Below, piece by piece: positions 1-8,167 of a stretch of DNA of 64,000 nucleotides. The notes under the pieces are model-generated. The model was given only the letters and a program-made list of their open reading frames with translations, had not been told where the DNA came from and ran no database searches. Position 1 is the first letter of the stretch, and each line of letters opens with the position of its first letter. The stretch lies in assembly GCA_012270995.1 (NCBI GenBank), contig JAAXHG010000165.1, positions 35,043 through 99,042 of the forward strand, given 5' to 3'. This stretch comes from Vicinamibacteraceae bacterium (GTDB lineage: Bacteria; Acidobacteriota; Thermoanaerobaculia; Multivoradales; Multivoraceae). Both the position numbers and the translations under genes were made by a program.

Positions 1-918
1 AAGGTCGGGGACGATCAGGATCGCGGCCAGCCCCGGCAGCGCGACGAGCAGTGGGATGAACAGCTTGAGGAAACCGGCGAGCAGCACGCCGGCCTTCGCG
101 TCCCACTCGCTGCGTCCGCCAAGCGCGCGCTGCACCATTGTCTGGTTGCCGGTGTAGTAGGCGACCGACAGCACGATCCCCAAGCCGAGAACGATCCCGG
201 TCCAGGGGAAGGGCGTCGCCGTGTCGTGGGGCAGGTAGAGCGAGAAGTGGTCCGCGTACTGGGCGCCCTGGTTGAGGACGCCGTCCCGGAGCGCCGCCAG
301 CCCGCCGACTTCGTAGAGAGCCCGCGCCACCAGGGCGGCGCCGCCCACGAACATGATGATGAGCTGCAGCACGTCGGTCATCACGACCGCCGCCAGACCG
401 CCGCTGATCGTGTAGATGCCGACGATGGCGGTCGTGATCCAGATGGAGAAATGCGGATCCCAGCCGAGCACGGTGCGCATGAGGAGCGCGGTGGCGTGGA
501 TCATGATCCCGAGGTTCAGCACCAGGATGACGCCCCAGGCCAGGGCGAGGAAGCTGCGCACGCCGCTGCCGTAGCGACGGCCCAGGAACTCCGGCACGGT
601 GTAGACGCCGCTGCGCCAGTAGAAGGGCACGATCAGGAAGGCGGCGATCAGCAAGGCCGGCATCGAGCCGAGCCAGTCGAAGTTGGCCTGGGCGAGTCCG
701 TAGCGGTACGTGCCGCCGGCGACGGCGATGAAGTCCGTGGCGCCGATGTCGCTGACCACGATCGACATGCCGATCGCCCAGAAGGGCAGTGCGCGGCCGG
801 CGAGCAGGAAGTCGCCGCTGGTCTTGACGTATCGGCTGAAGGTGGTGCCGATGACCAGGATCCCCGTCAGGTAGACGAGGACGATCGTGGTGTCGAGCCC
901 GGAGAGGCCCCAAGTCAT
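1..918 (-). CDS. Sodium:solute symporter (SSS family), 3' end beyond window
   Basis: Inner-membrane Na+-coupled uptake of a small solute, substrate unknown. The visible 306 residues are the N-terminal part of an SSS protein, which normally has about 500. The first TM helix contains TTIVLVYLTGILVIGT, followed by the SSS-typical DFLLAGRALPFWAIGMS segment and the TAIVGIYTISGGLAAVVMTD helix pair. The frame is open to base 1, so the C-terminus lies outside the window. The ATG (918-916) overlaps the stop of the upstream isomerase gene as ATGA, so the two are probably co-transcribed. Pairing with a sugar-phosphate isomerase/epimerase suggests a sugar or polyol substrate (inference). Confidence 0.9.
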   Translation of the reverse strand, partial: MTWGLSGLDTTIVLVYLTGILVIGTTFSRYVKTSGDFLLAGRALPFWAIGMSIVVSDIGATDFIAVAGGTYRYGLAQANFDWLGSMPALLIAAFLIVPFYWRSGVYTVPEFLGRRYGSGVRSFLALAWGVILVLNLGIMIHATALLMRTVLGWDPHFSIWITTAIVGIYTISGGLAAVVMTDVLQLIIMFVGGAALVARALYEVGGLAALRDGVLNQGAQYADHFSLYLPHDTATPFPWTGIVLGLGIVLSVAYYTGNQTMVQRALGGRSEWDAKAGVLLAGFLKLFIPLLVALPGLAAILIVPDL

Positions 919-1793
919 GGCGCGTCGCCTTCCGCCGTCGCCGCGCCGATTGCAGTCGCCGTCTGAAGGTGCCTGAGGCTCACCTCTATGTCGTGCTCGG
1001 GCGCTGCGTCGGCCGCGGCCGTTTCGTCCTGCTCGACGACGAACAGGCGCACGCCTGCCCCGAGCGCAGCCTCGACGCAGCCGGCGATGTCGACGTCGCC
1101 CTCGCCGAGCGGACGGAACCAGCGCTCGGAGGTTGCCTGTTCGGCCGCTCGCTCCTCGGGCAGTCCGGGGAGCAGGCCGTCCTTCAGGTGGAGGAGTTGC
1201 ACCCGGTCGCCGAGTTCCCCAATCAGAGCCACGGGGTCGCAGCCGGCGAAGGCGGCCCAGTACGTGTCCAGTTCCAGTCCCCAGCCGTCTTGGGAGCGGC
1301 AGGAGACGAGCGCGCGCAGGCCGTCGCGGCCGAGCCTGTCCGGTTGGCCGTCGTCAAACGAGAGCAACTCGAACTCGTGGTTGTGGTACGCGAAGCGGAA
1401 GCCGCCGGCCCGGAACCGGTAGCTCAGCAGGTCGAGGCGGCTGCCGAGTTCCAGGTAGTGCGCGCGGCTGCCGTCTCCACGCTGGACTTCGTCGAGCCAG
1501 GGGCAGACCAGGGCCTCGCAGTCCAGTTCGCGGAAGGTCTCCATCACCGAGGCCGGGTCCGCTTCGAGTTCCGCCAGGGGTACGTGGGCAGCAGCGAGGG
1601 AAAGGCCGCGGCCGGCAAGGAGTTGCCTCAGTTCGGTGGTTGTGCGCCCCCAGAGACCGCCGAACCACTCGATCTCGCGGTAGCCGGCTTTGGCGGCCTG
1701 GTCCAGAGCGGTCTCGAGGTGCTCCTGCGCCTGCCGGCGGAGGGTGTAGAGCTGGAGCGCCACCCGCGGGAGGCCGGCCGAGCCTTCCGTCAA
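915..1793 (-). CDS. Sugar phosphate isomerase/epimerase (xylose-isomerase-like TIM barrel)
   Basis: Predicted cytosolic TIM-barrel isomerase or epimerase of the AP-endonuclease 2 superfamily, 292 residues. It opens with PRVALQLYTLRR, typical of the family. Candidate metal ligands are the Glu in REIEWFGG, His/Glu in YHNHEFE, Glu/Asp in GLELDTYW, His in LLHLKDG and Glu in VVEQDET. I chose a TTG start at 1793-1791 because it overlaps the stop of the upstream gene as TTGA and places the family N-terminus right after it. The ATG at 1925 would add 44 arginine-rich residues read through the upstream gene. It lies in an operon with the downstream symporter. Confidence 0.85.
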   Translation of the reverse strand: MTEGSAGLPRVALQLYTLRRQAQEHLETALDQAAKAGYREIEWFGGLWGRTTTELRQLLAGRGLSLAAAHVPLAELEADPASVMETFRELDCEALVCPWLDEVQRGDGSRAHYLELGSRLDLLSYRFRAGGFRFAYHNHEFELLSFDDGQPDRLGRDGLRALVSCRSQDGWGLELDTYWAAFAGCDPVALIGELGDRVQLLHLKDGLLPGLPEERAAEQATSERWFRPLGEGDVDIAGCVEAALGAGVRLFVVEQDETAAADAAPEHDIEVSLRHLQTATAIGAATAEGDAP

Positions 1794-3892
1794 CGCGGCG
1801 GCTCCGACGGCACGTCGACCGACGTATCCTCGATCAGCTCGTGGTAGAGGCCGAAGTAGTACGGCAGAAGGAAGCTGGCGCCGTCGGCGAGGTAGAGGCC
1901 CTGGCCGCCATGGTCGAGCCGCCACGGGTCGTGATTCCAGTGGTTGACGAAGCGCTCGTCGATCGGCAGCACGCGGCCGTCGAGGAGGTGGCCGCGCACA
2001 CCGCGGCGTTCCTCCTGGGTTTGCAGCAGGACGACGTCGAGGCGGTGGCTGTTCGACAGCCCCCAGTCGAAACGGTCAAGCGGGTAGAGGACCAGGCTCT
2101 CGACGGCGTCGTGGAGCGGGTAGTCGGCGCGGTTGTAGGTCTCGTCGTCGAAGGCGTCCCGGTAGCCGTTGCCGTCGATGGCCGCGGCGTGGATGAAGTC
2201 GAACAGTGGATTCCGCTCCGGCTGGAGGACCTTCCAGTACTGCCGCAGCGAGTGGGCGGCGACGCTCCGTACCGCCTCGTCCCGCTCGTACTTCAGGAGG
2301 TGGTAGTAGTTCATGAAGGCCATCTCGTCGTCCGACTGGTTGCCCGTGCCGGGGCCGCTCTGAACCTTCGGGTTGCGCAGGTTGGCCAGGTAGGCGTGGT
2401 CGTCGAGGAGACTTCGGGCGGCTTCGGCGTAGCGCTGTCCGCGGCGGGCGTCGGCCTCGGATCCCGTGTCGCTCATGTGCTGGGCGATTCGCAGGTAGGT
2501 CAGGTAGGAGAGCGAGTTGAGTCCGCGCTCCTCCCACCAGTCCTGGTCGTAGTTCAGTTGCTCGGGGCCGAAGACGGCCCAGCGGGTGCGCGCCCCGTCG
2601 TGGTCGACGAGGGCGCCGCCGTGGTCGATCAGGTGGTCGACGATCGCAAGCACCGTCTCACGGACCTCGGCGCGCTCCGTCTCGGTGTCCGCGACCAGGT
2701 CGTAGTACAGGCCGTAGAAGAAGAAGTGGCCGTCCAGCTCGTCCGAACTCGTGTCGCTCTTCCAGTACCACTGGCCGTCGGCGCTTGTGGGCCAGCGGGG
2801 ATCGATCGCCTTCCACAGGCCGTCCCGCTCCTCCCGCATCCGGCGGTCGCTCTCCAGGCGGCCTTCGTTCGGGTCCGGACCGTCGGTCGGCAGGATGGTG
2901 CGGGCGACGAAGCCGGGCTCGGCGGGAGGCGTGCCGCCCTGGGTCACGAGTTGCAGGAAGCGCAGCGCCTCGAACGCCTTGCGCGCGTTCTCGCGCGCTT
3001 CCGGCTCGCCGGTGACCGCCCAGCGCAGACACTCGGCGGCGCCGTACATCGAGGTCCACAGACCATCGTTGTCGCTGTCGGACTGGCGGAACGCCGAGGT
3101 GTCGCCGGGGCGCTCGAGCGCGACGCCCAGCACGTAGCCGTAGGGCGTCCGCCGGTGGAAGCGGTCGATCGCCTCGTGAAAGCGCTCCGCCTTTCCGCGG
3201 AGGGTCATCGGCCGCGAGTGGATCCTGCCGGGCCCGGCGGCAGTCTCGACCCGTACCGTACCCTCACGGTCGACTTCGATCGACAGGACGTGGTCGTGAG
3301 GCAGCCAGCGCCGGCCCTGCCGGTACTGCCAGCGGGGCGGCTCGTCCGGGGAAGCGCCGGGGATCAGACGGACGAGGCCGCGGGTCGTGCCCGCCCAGAT
3401 CGAGCCGTCCGGTGCCGCGGCGAGGCTGGTGAAGTTGTTCCAGGGCAGACCGTCGGTATGGTCGTAGAGCCGCCACTCGCCGGTGATTTCGTCGAGAGAG
3501 CCCAGGCCCTGAGGCGAGGCGAACCAGAGCCTGCCGTCGTAGTCGAACTCCACCGCCCGCACGTCGACGGGCGCCCAGCTCCGATCGGCGTCGCGCGGCA
3601 GCAGGCGGCGCCAGACGGTGTCGGAGCCGTCTCGCAGGTAGACACCGGTGGACGTGGCGGCCGCTACCCGGATCGCGGCATCCGTGATGACCTCGTTGAC
3701 TTCGCCGGGGGCGTCGAGGGTGGTGGTGCGGGACGGCGCAGCCGCGGGCGGGGCGCCGGCGGAGTCGGCTGGCGGCTCGTACTCCGCGATCTGTTGCAGG
3801 AACGGTTCGACTCGGACCGGCAGCTCGGTCTGGGCCGCCAGCGCGAGCGGCGCCAGAAGGAAGCTAAGGAGCGACACTGCGCGCAGGTTCAC
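1790..3892 (-). CDS. Secreted protein with two-component-regulator-type propeller repeats
   Basis: A 700-residue exported protein of unknown function. The GTG start at 3892 gives an N-terminal signal peptide (NLRAVSLLSFLLAPLALAAQ); an ATG 30 codons upstream would add a non-signal leader and is less likely. Residues about 70-200 hold propeller blades of the Reg_prop type, such as DGRLWFASPQGLGSLD and DGSIWAGTTRGLVRL. The remainder, about 240-700, is rich in aromatic residues and helices and I could not assign it to a family; it could be an alpha/alpha-barrel hydrolase. It is first in an operon with the isomerase and symporter, which hints at carbohydrate scavenging (inference). Confidence 0.75.
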   Translation of the reverse strand: MNLRAVSLLSFLLAPLALAAQTELPVRVEPFLQQIAEYEPPADSAGAPPAAAPSRTTTLDAPGEVNEVITDAAIRVAAATSTGVYLRDGSDTVWRRLLPRDADRSWAPVDVRAVEFDYDGRLWFASPQGLGSLDEITGEWRLYDHTDGLPWNNFTSLAAAPDGSIWAGTTRGLVRLIPGASPDEPPRWQYRQGRRWLPHDHVLSIEVDREGTVRVETAAGPGRIHSRPMTLRGKAERFHEAIDRFHRRTPYGYVLGVALERPGDTSAFRQSDSDNDGLWTSMYGAAECLRWAVTGEPEARENARKAFEALRFLQLVTQGGTPPAEPGFVARTILPTDGPDPNEGRLESDRRMREERDGLWKAIDPRWPTSADGQWYWKSDTSSDELDGHFFFYGLYYDLVADTETERAEVRETVLAIVDHLIDHGGALVDHDGARTRWAVFGPEQLNYDQDWWEERGLNSLSYLTYLRIAQHMSDTGSEADARRGQRYAEAARSLLDDHAYLANLRNPKVQSGPGTGNQSDDEMAFMNYYHLLKYERDEAVRSVAAHSLRQYWKVLQPERNPLFDFIHAAAIDGNGYRDAFDDETYNRADYPLHDAVESLVLYPLDRFDWGLSNSHRLDVVLLQTQEERRGVRGHLLDGRVLPIDERFVNHWNHDPWRLDHGGQGLYLADGASFLLPYYFGLYHELIEDTSVDVPSEPPR

Positions 3893-3926
3893 GCCGAGAA
3901 GACTAGCCTGCGTCCGTCGGCTCGGC

Positions 3927-4307
3927 TCAGGCGCGCACGGTCCGCACACCGTACAGCGGGAAGTGCGTGTCGCGTGTGACAACCGTGAGTCCCTCCGCCT
4001 GTGCCTGGGCGATCAGGAACCGGTCGAACGGGTCCTTGTGGTGTCGTGGCAGGCGCGCTGCCAACTCCGCGTGATGGAACGTTAGCGGCAGGTGCGTGAA
4101 GCCCTTCTCGTCGACGATCGCCGCGAGGTTGTCCGGGGCCTCCATCTTCCCTTTCAGCCGTTTGACCGTGATCTCCCAGGCTGTGATCGCGCTGACGAAG
4201 ATCCGATTGCGCGGATCTTCGATGGCGTCGCGCGACGCTGCCCTCAGTCTGCCGGTATCGGACAAGCACCACAGGAACGCGTGCGTATCGAGCAGCAGGC
4301 GCTCCAC
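3927..4307 (-). CDS. VapC-family PIN-domain toxin
   Basis: A 126-residue predicted Mg2+-dependent ribonuclease toxin. PIN signature acidic residues are present: Asp in LLLDTHAFLW near the N-terminus, Glu in ITAWEITVK, Asp in KDPFDRFLIAQA, and Asp in VTRDTHFP. Length and spacing are complete for the family. It starts 3 bases after the stop of a Phd/YefM-type antitoxin gene, giving the usual antitoxin-first order. The pair would be autoregulated by the antitoxin or the complex. Confidence 0.92.
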   Translation of the reverse strand: MERLLLDTHAFLWCLSDTGRLRAASRDAIEDPRNRIFVSAITAWEITVKRLKGKMEAPDNLAAIVDEKGFTHLPLTFHHAELAARLPRHHKDPFDRFLIAQAQAEGLTVVTRDTHFPLYGVRTVRA

Positions 4308-4310
4308 CCG

Positions 4311-4565
4311 TCAGGTCTCGTCCGGGAAGATCTTCGGGTTCATGATCTCCTCGAAGAGTTCCTCGTCCGGCTCATCGAAGTCCGGCGCCATCCAGATCTT
4401 CCCTTCCAGACCCCCCAGCTTGCGAGGTTCCAGCTTCTTCTCGCGATAGGGCTCAAGCCGCAGGTACGGCTCTCCCGCCTTGGCGATGACGATCTCCTCG
4501 CCTTCCCAGGCCAGCTTGCCCAGGCGCGAGAGTTGTGATTTCGCTTCGTGCATGTTCACCTTCAT
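4311..4565 (-). CDS. Phd/YefM-family antitoxin
   Basis: An 84-residue antitoxin. The N-terminal MKVNMHEAKSQLSRLGKLAW matches the Phd/YefM DNA-binding fold, and ERRK-like charged plus acidic C-terminal segments would wrap the toxin. It lies immediately upstream of the PIN toxin. It probably neutralises the toxin and represses its own promoter. Two direct copies of a 9-bp motif just upstream (4592-4610) are candidate operators. Confidence 0.9.
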   Translation of the reverse strand: MKVNMHEAKSQLSRLGKLAWEGEEIVIAKAGEPYLRLEPYREKKLEPRKLGGLEGKIWMAPDFDEPDEELFEEIMNPKIFPDET

Positions 4566-4591
4566 CCGTTCTCCCCTCCAGATCCGACCTA

Positions 4592-4610
4592 GCTAAGTCT
4601 GGCTAAGTCT
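4592..4610. promoter_or_regulatory. Direct repeat upstream of antitoxin gene, candidate operator
   Basis: GCTAAGTCT occurs at 4592-4600 and again at 4602-4610, a 10-bp period equal to one helical turn. It sits between the divergent antitoxin and acetyltransferase genes, about 27 bp from the antitoxin start. The spacing fits a dimeric Phd-type repressor, but the role is inferred from position only. Confidence 0.4.
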
Positions 4611-4659
4611 CGTGCTGCCGTCAAGCAGGAAGGGCAGACTGCATGGCAGAGTCGCCGCC

Positions 4660-5688
4660 ATGGCGGGCGCGCGACTCCGAACCCTCCGCGCCGGCGAGAT
4701 CGAGGCCCTGCTCGACCTGCTGGACGGCTGGCCCTTTCCCGACGGCCAGAGTGGCCGTGGCTTCTTTCGCCGCTACATCGAGCTCGATCCGACGTTCGAG
4801 CCACGGAACATCTGGGTCGCGGACCATGGCGGCGAGTTGGTGTCGTGCGTCCAGATCTTTCCGCGACGGGTGCGCGTCGGCGGCGGAGTGCTTCCCATGG
4901 GCGGGATCGGTAGCGTCTTCACCCGGCCGGAGCACCGGCGTCGCGGTGTGGCGGGTGCTCTGCTCGAGCGGGCGATCGACGCGATGCGGGAGAGAGGGAT
5001 CGTGCTCTCGTACCTTCTGGCCGAGCGGCTGCGGTGGTACGGGAGATACGGCTACCGGCCATGGTCGCGCGGCTGGCGCACACTGCATTGGCCGGCTGCC
5101 GCTCGACGCCCCGGCCCGAATGCGCGCACCTACGAGGCTGAGCGAGATCGAGGCGATGTGGCGAGGCTCTGGCGTCTGTACGCCGAGGGCGCCGCCGGCG
5201 CACCGCTTGACGGCATCGTCGACCGGGGCTCCGGGGAGGACTGGCAGAGCAGCTTCCGACTTGCCGGCACTCCGGAGGAGGACATCTGGATCGCGGACGG
5301 CGGCTGGCGCGCCACGGCCTACCTGCGCGTCGCCGACTTCAACGGACGGCTTCGTGTTCTGGAGTGGGGCCGGGAGGCTGATGGCGCCCCTGCCTTGTGC
5401 GAGTTGCTGGCCGCTGCCATGACCAGGCGGAGCGTGGAAGCGATTCGGATGCCTCTGATCCGGGATGAGGCCTTGGAAAGCTCGCTGGCGGCCGCCGGCA
5501 CCCGCGTCGACACCCGGCCGGCATGGAACGAAGTACCGCCGGACGCGCCGCCGCCCGCGACCTGGATGGTTCGCAGCCTCGACGACGAGGCACTCGCCAG
5601 ACGGCTGAACACGGCGAACGCAGGCGATCTCCTGGCCCGCTTCCTGCCGCCCGAGCGTTTCGCCTTCTGGGAGGCGGACAGGTTCTAG
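4660..5688 (+). CDS. GNAT-family N-acetyltransferase, Eis-like
   Basis: A 342-residue predicted acetyl-CoA-dependent acyltransferase. The acetyl-CoA pyrophosphate loop is visible as FTRPEHRRRGVAGALL, preceded by the beta-strand GGVLPMGGIGSV. The length and the second C-terminal half resemble Eis-type double-GNAT enzymes; the substrate is unknown. The ATG at 4660 starts directly at the conserved ARLRTLRAGEIEALLDLL. An upstream in-frame start at 4612 would add 16 basic residues reaching into the divergent promoter region. It converges with the DHFR-like gene, leaving 13 bases between the stops. Confidence 0.82.
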   Translation: MAGARLRTLRAGEIEALLDLLDGWPFPDGQSGRGFFRRYIELDPTFEPRNIWVADHGGELVSCVQIFPRRVRVGGGVLPMGGIGSVFTRPEHRRRGVAGALLERAIDAMRERGIVLSYLLAERLRWYGRYGYRPWSRGWRTLHWPAAARRPGPNARTYEAERDRGDVARLWRLYAEGAAGAPLDGIVDRGSGEDWQSSFRLAGTPEEDIWIADGGWRATAYLRVADFNGRLRVLEWGREADGAPALCELLAAAMTRRSVEAIRMPLIRDEALESSLAAAGTRVDTRPAWNEVPPDAPPPATWMVRSLDDEALARRLNTANAGDLLARFLPPERFAFWEADRF

Positions 5689-5701
5689 CTGGAAGGTGGT
5701 G

Positions 5702-6225
5702 CTAGGCGCGCTCCACGGAGTAGACCAGGTCGACCGTTCCCGTCTCCTTGTAGACGTTCTGTGCCTGGGTTCGAGCCTGATCCGAGGCGCCGGTTCGGCG
5801 ATCAGCGGAACGCCTTCACCGAGAATCGTCGGGATCACCGCGACCTCAACCGTGTCGACGAGACCCGCCTCGGCGAGGCTGCGGAACAGCGACCCACCGC
5901 CGAACAGCCAGATGTCCTTCTTGCCGTCCTCCTCGCGCAGGGACTGGACGACCTCCTTCCAGTCGTCGCCGACGATCGTGAGGTTCCTGTACTCGCTCTG
6001 CTTCAGGGTCCGCGAGAACACGTAGGTCCGCGCGCCGGGCATCGAGTCCTGGTCCTGGCCGCCGGTGCTCTCGAAGGTCTTCCGGCCGATCAGGTAGGTG
6101 TCGAACTCGCCGTACAGCTCGGCGAAGTCGTAGTCGGGATCGATGACGATCCAGTCCGCTTCGCCGTTGGGCCCGGCGATGTAGCCGTCCAGGCTCATGG
6201 CGACGCAGTAGCGAACTCGTCTCAT
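5702..6225 (-). pseudogene. Dihydrofolate-reductase-like (RibD C-terminal) reductase, frameshifted
   Basis: The N-terminal 150 or so residues are well conserved for the DHFR/RibD-C family: MRRVRYCVAMSLDGYIAG, TYLIGRKTFES, KDIWLFGGGSLFRSL, and VIPTILGEGVPLI. After ...AEPAPRIRL the frame runs on into the neighbouring gene. The expected ending, RTQ..VYKETGTVDLVYSVERA and a TAG at 5704-5702, is found in another frame. From ATG to that stop is 524 bases, one short of a whole number of codons, consistent with a 1-base deletion near 5765-5785. It is either a recent mutation or a sequence error. It lies 1 base downstream of the damaged PhzF gene. Confidence 0.8.
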
Positions 6226-6226
6226 G

Positions 6227-6791
6227 TCAGGCCAGTAAGTCCGCGCGCATGACGGTGACGGCCTGGCCGCCAAGCAGCACCCGATCGCCGCGGACGGCGC
6301 AGCGGACCTCGCCTCCACGCTCCGAGGCCTGCCACGCCGTGAAGGACTCCTTGCCGAGACGCCTTTGCCAGTAAGGAGCCAGGCTGCAGTGGGCGGAACC
6401 GGTGACCGGGTCCTCGTCGATGCCGGCCCCGGGCGCGAAGAACCGGGACACGAAGTCGAACCCCTCGGTTTCCGCCCGAGTGGTGACGATCACTCCGCGG
6501 ACGGCAAGTTGCCGCAGGCGTCCGAAATCCGGCGCCAGACTTCGCAGCGTGCTCTCGGAGCCGATCTCCACGAGGTAGTCGAAGCGGTTCCTGCCGAGGT
6601 AGGCTGGCTCGGCCCCTAATGCGTCGGCCATCGTCGCGGCGGACAAGAAAGGCGGTCTCCGAGAGGTTCATCTCTCGTGCGACTCGCTGCATCCACGCCG
6701 CGTCGGCCGGCTTCGGCAGCAGGCAGACCGCGGCCGGGTTGCCCCCGAACGGCTCGCTGGTGAAGGCGTCTACCTGCGTGATCGTCAGCAT
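6227..6791 (-). pseudogene. PhzF-family isomerase, internally deleted and frameshifted
   Basis: The N-terminus is typical of PhzF proteins (ITQVDAFTSEPFGGNPAAV, then REMNLSETAFL). The C-terminal half is present in another frame: ALGAEPAYLGRNRFDYLVEI, DFVSRFFAPGAGIDEDPVTG, SAHCSLAPYW. Between them, near 6640-6660, roughly 80-90 residues are missing, including the usual RWFTP..EVDLCGHAT block, and the frame changes. The product would be about 188 codons against about 260-300 for intact members. It therefore cannot make a normal enzyme unless this is an assembly error. Confidence 0.8.
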
Positions 6792-6875
6792 GGTCGCACT
6801 CAGTCGCACTCCCACTCGGCAGCGTCGGAGCAGGTAGCGACGATACTCTGCCCGCGTGGGCGATGCCGGAGTGAC

Positions 6876-7694
6876 GTGCAGAGCGCGATGGAAGAGAAAG
6901 CGGTAGGACTGGCCATTCGTGAGGTCTTTGTCGGTTTCGATTCGGCTTGGGCCGGCAAGGCGCCGGGAGGCTTGGCTTGGGCGTCGTTCGCGAATGGAGA
7001 GTTCGTACGGGGTGCTCCGCCCCAGTCGGTCGACTTCCTCGATGCCGCCAGGATCATCAAGCAACTCAGCCAGGATCATGACTTTGTCCTGGTCGGGTTG
7101 GACCAGCCGATCGTGGTGCCGAACGAGACGGGTTCGAGGCCCGTGGACCGTGTCGCCGGTTCCTTGATCTTCAGGTTGAAGGGCGGTGTTCAGCGAGCGA
7201 ATCGGGGCTCTCCGCTGTTTGATTCGGACGCTCCCATCTGGCGGTTCCTCGATTGTGTCGGTGCGTGTCAGGACCCCTTGGCTGGGCGAAGTGCCGCCGA
7301 AGGGCTGCATCTCGTTGAAGTCCTCCCCGCGCTCTCACTGCCGGCGCTCGCACCTCACATCTTCGACTGGGGGGCTGCGGCACGCTACAACCCCGCCAAG
7401 CGCAAGAGGTTCCACATCGGCGACTGGCTGCTAGTCAGCCGAACCGTTGGGTGTCACGCGAAGAGACTGGAGCTTCCTCTTCTAGCGGAGTGGGCCATGG
7501 ACGCGGCGAACACCGAGAGGCCCGGCAAGGCGGATCAGGACAAGCTCGATGCCGCGATCTGTCTGGTTGTGGCGTTGCTCTTTGCCCGCTCAGTCGTCTC
7601 GCTGGTTACCCCGCGGCTACACTCCGAACCGTGCAAGTCCTCGACCCCTCCTGGGAGGGCGCTCCGCCGCGGCTCTCGCCGGCACCCCGGTTGA
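6876..7694 (+). CDS. DUF429 domain-containing protein
   Basis: A 272-residue protein of unknown function with an RNase-H-like DUF429 look. It shows FVGFDSAWAGKAPGGLAWAS near the N-terminus, VLVGLDQPIVV in the middle, HLVEVLPALSL, and a late KADQDKLDAAICLVVALL helix with the acidic DKLDA. An alternative start lies about 15 codons downstream. The last 20 residues overlap the start of the selenoprotein gene by 64 bases in a different frame. The C-terminal tail is arginine-rich and may be out-of-family sequence. Confidence 0.7.
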   Translation: MQSAMEEKAVGLAIREVFVGFDSAWAGKAPGGLAWASFANGEFVRGAPPQSVDFLDAARIIKQLSQDHDFVLVGLDQPIVVPNETGSRPVDRVAGSLIFRLKGGVQRANRGSPLFDSDAPIWRFLDCVGACQDPLAGRSAAEGLHLVEVLPALSLPALAPHIFDWGAAARYNPAKRKRFHIGDWLLVSRTVGCHAKRLELPLLAEWAMDAANTERPGKADQDKLDAAICLVVALLFARSVVSLVTPRLHSEPCKSSTPPGRALRRGSRRHPG

Positions 7695-8167
7695 GAGCGT
7701 TGGCTGGAGTCGACGTTGCCCTGCTCTCGAACGGCAAGGCCGGTGTGGCTCCGCTGTTCGACCACGTGGAGGCGCTGCTGCGGGAACTCTGGAACGTGGC
7801 CGCGGTCGAGCGCGCGACGAAGGGGAACTACAGCGCTCCGGCCGAACCGGAACTGGTCCGCCGTCTGGCAAGGCGCCGCCTGGTCATCACCGGCGTCGGC
7901 GACTGAGGGAGCTGCTCGTCGTGCAGTCTGCACGACGCCGTGACGTTTGAACGGGAAGGTGTGCCCGCGGTCGGCGTAATGACGTCGGCGTTCGTCGACG
8001 GCGCGGAGTTGATGGGGCAGGCCTGCGGCGCGCCGGGCTACGGGTTTGCGGTGATCGAACATCCGATCAGCAGCGCGACCGACGCGGAACTCTTGGAACG
8101 GGCGGGGGAAATTGTGAGGCAGGCGGAGGAACTGGTGCTTGCCGCGGCGCCCCAGAACCCGTCGTGA
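7631..8167 (+). CDS. UGSC-family selenoprotein with in-frame TGA (Sec92)
   Basis: Read from GTG 7631 through a TGA at 7904-7906, the frame encodes 178 residues. Around the TGA it reads VITGVGD-U-GSCSSCSLHDAV, matching the UGSC (seleno)protein family, whose homologues have U or C in the first position followed by GSC. The flanks agree with the family too: VQVLDPSWEGAPP, ALLSNGKAGVAPL, and FEREGVPAVGVMTSAF with EHPISS downstream. A hairpin starting 10 bases after the TGA has the features of a bacterial SECIS. A conventional reading would split this into two orphan fragments. Its function is unknown; a redox role is inferred from the U/C-rich motif. The stop overlaps the sialidase GTG start as GTGA. 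Confidence 0.88.
7917..7937 (+). promoter_or_regulatory. Bacterial SECIS hairpin for the Sec92 codon
   Basis: CGTCGTGC (7917-7924) pairs perfectly with GCACGACG (7930-7937) around the loop AGTCT. The stem starts 10 nt after the TGA (7904-7906). The apical part GCAGTCTGC closely resembles the E. coli fdhF element (GCAGGTCTGC), including the loop G and U that SelB recognises. It lies within the coding region, as bacterial SECIS elements must. Confidence 0.85.

Noticed and set aside
1133..3979. Very long (948-codon) plus-strand open frame
   Set aside because: It lies opposite the isomerase and propeller genes; its composition (Arg/Val/Ala/Gly-rich) and lack of any recognisable motif are those of antisense frames in high-GC DNA.
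4621..6318. A 565-codon minus-strand frame containing the DHFR-like N-terminus
   Set aside because: The conserved part ends at about residue 150 of the family and the rest is antisense to the acetyltransferase; the frame continues only because of a frameshift.
7940..8167. A separate small gene starting at 7940
   Set aside because: It is the downstream half of the selenoprotein; the family sequence continues without interruption across the TGA.
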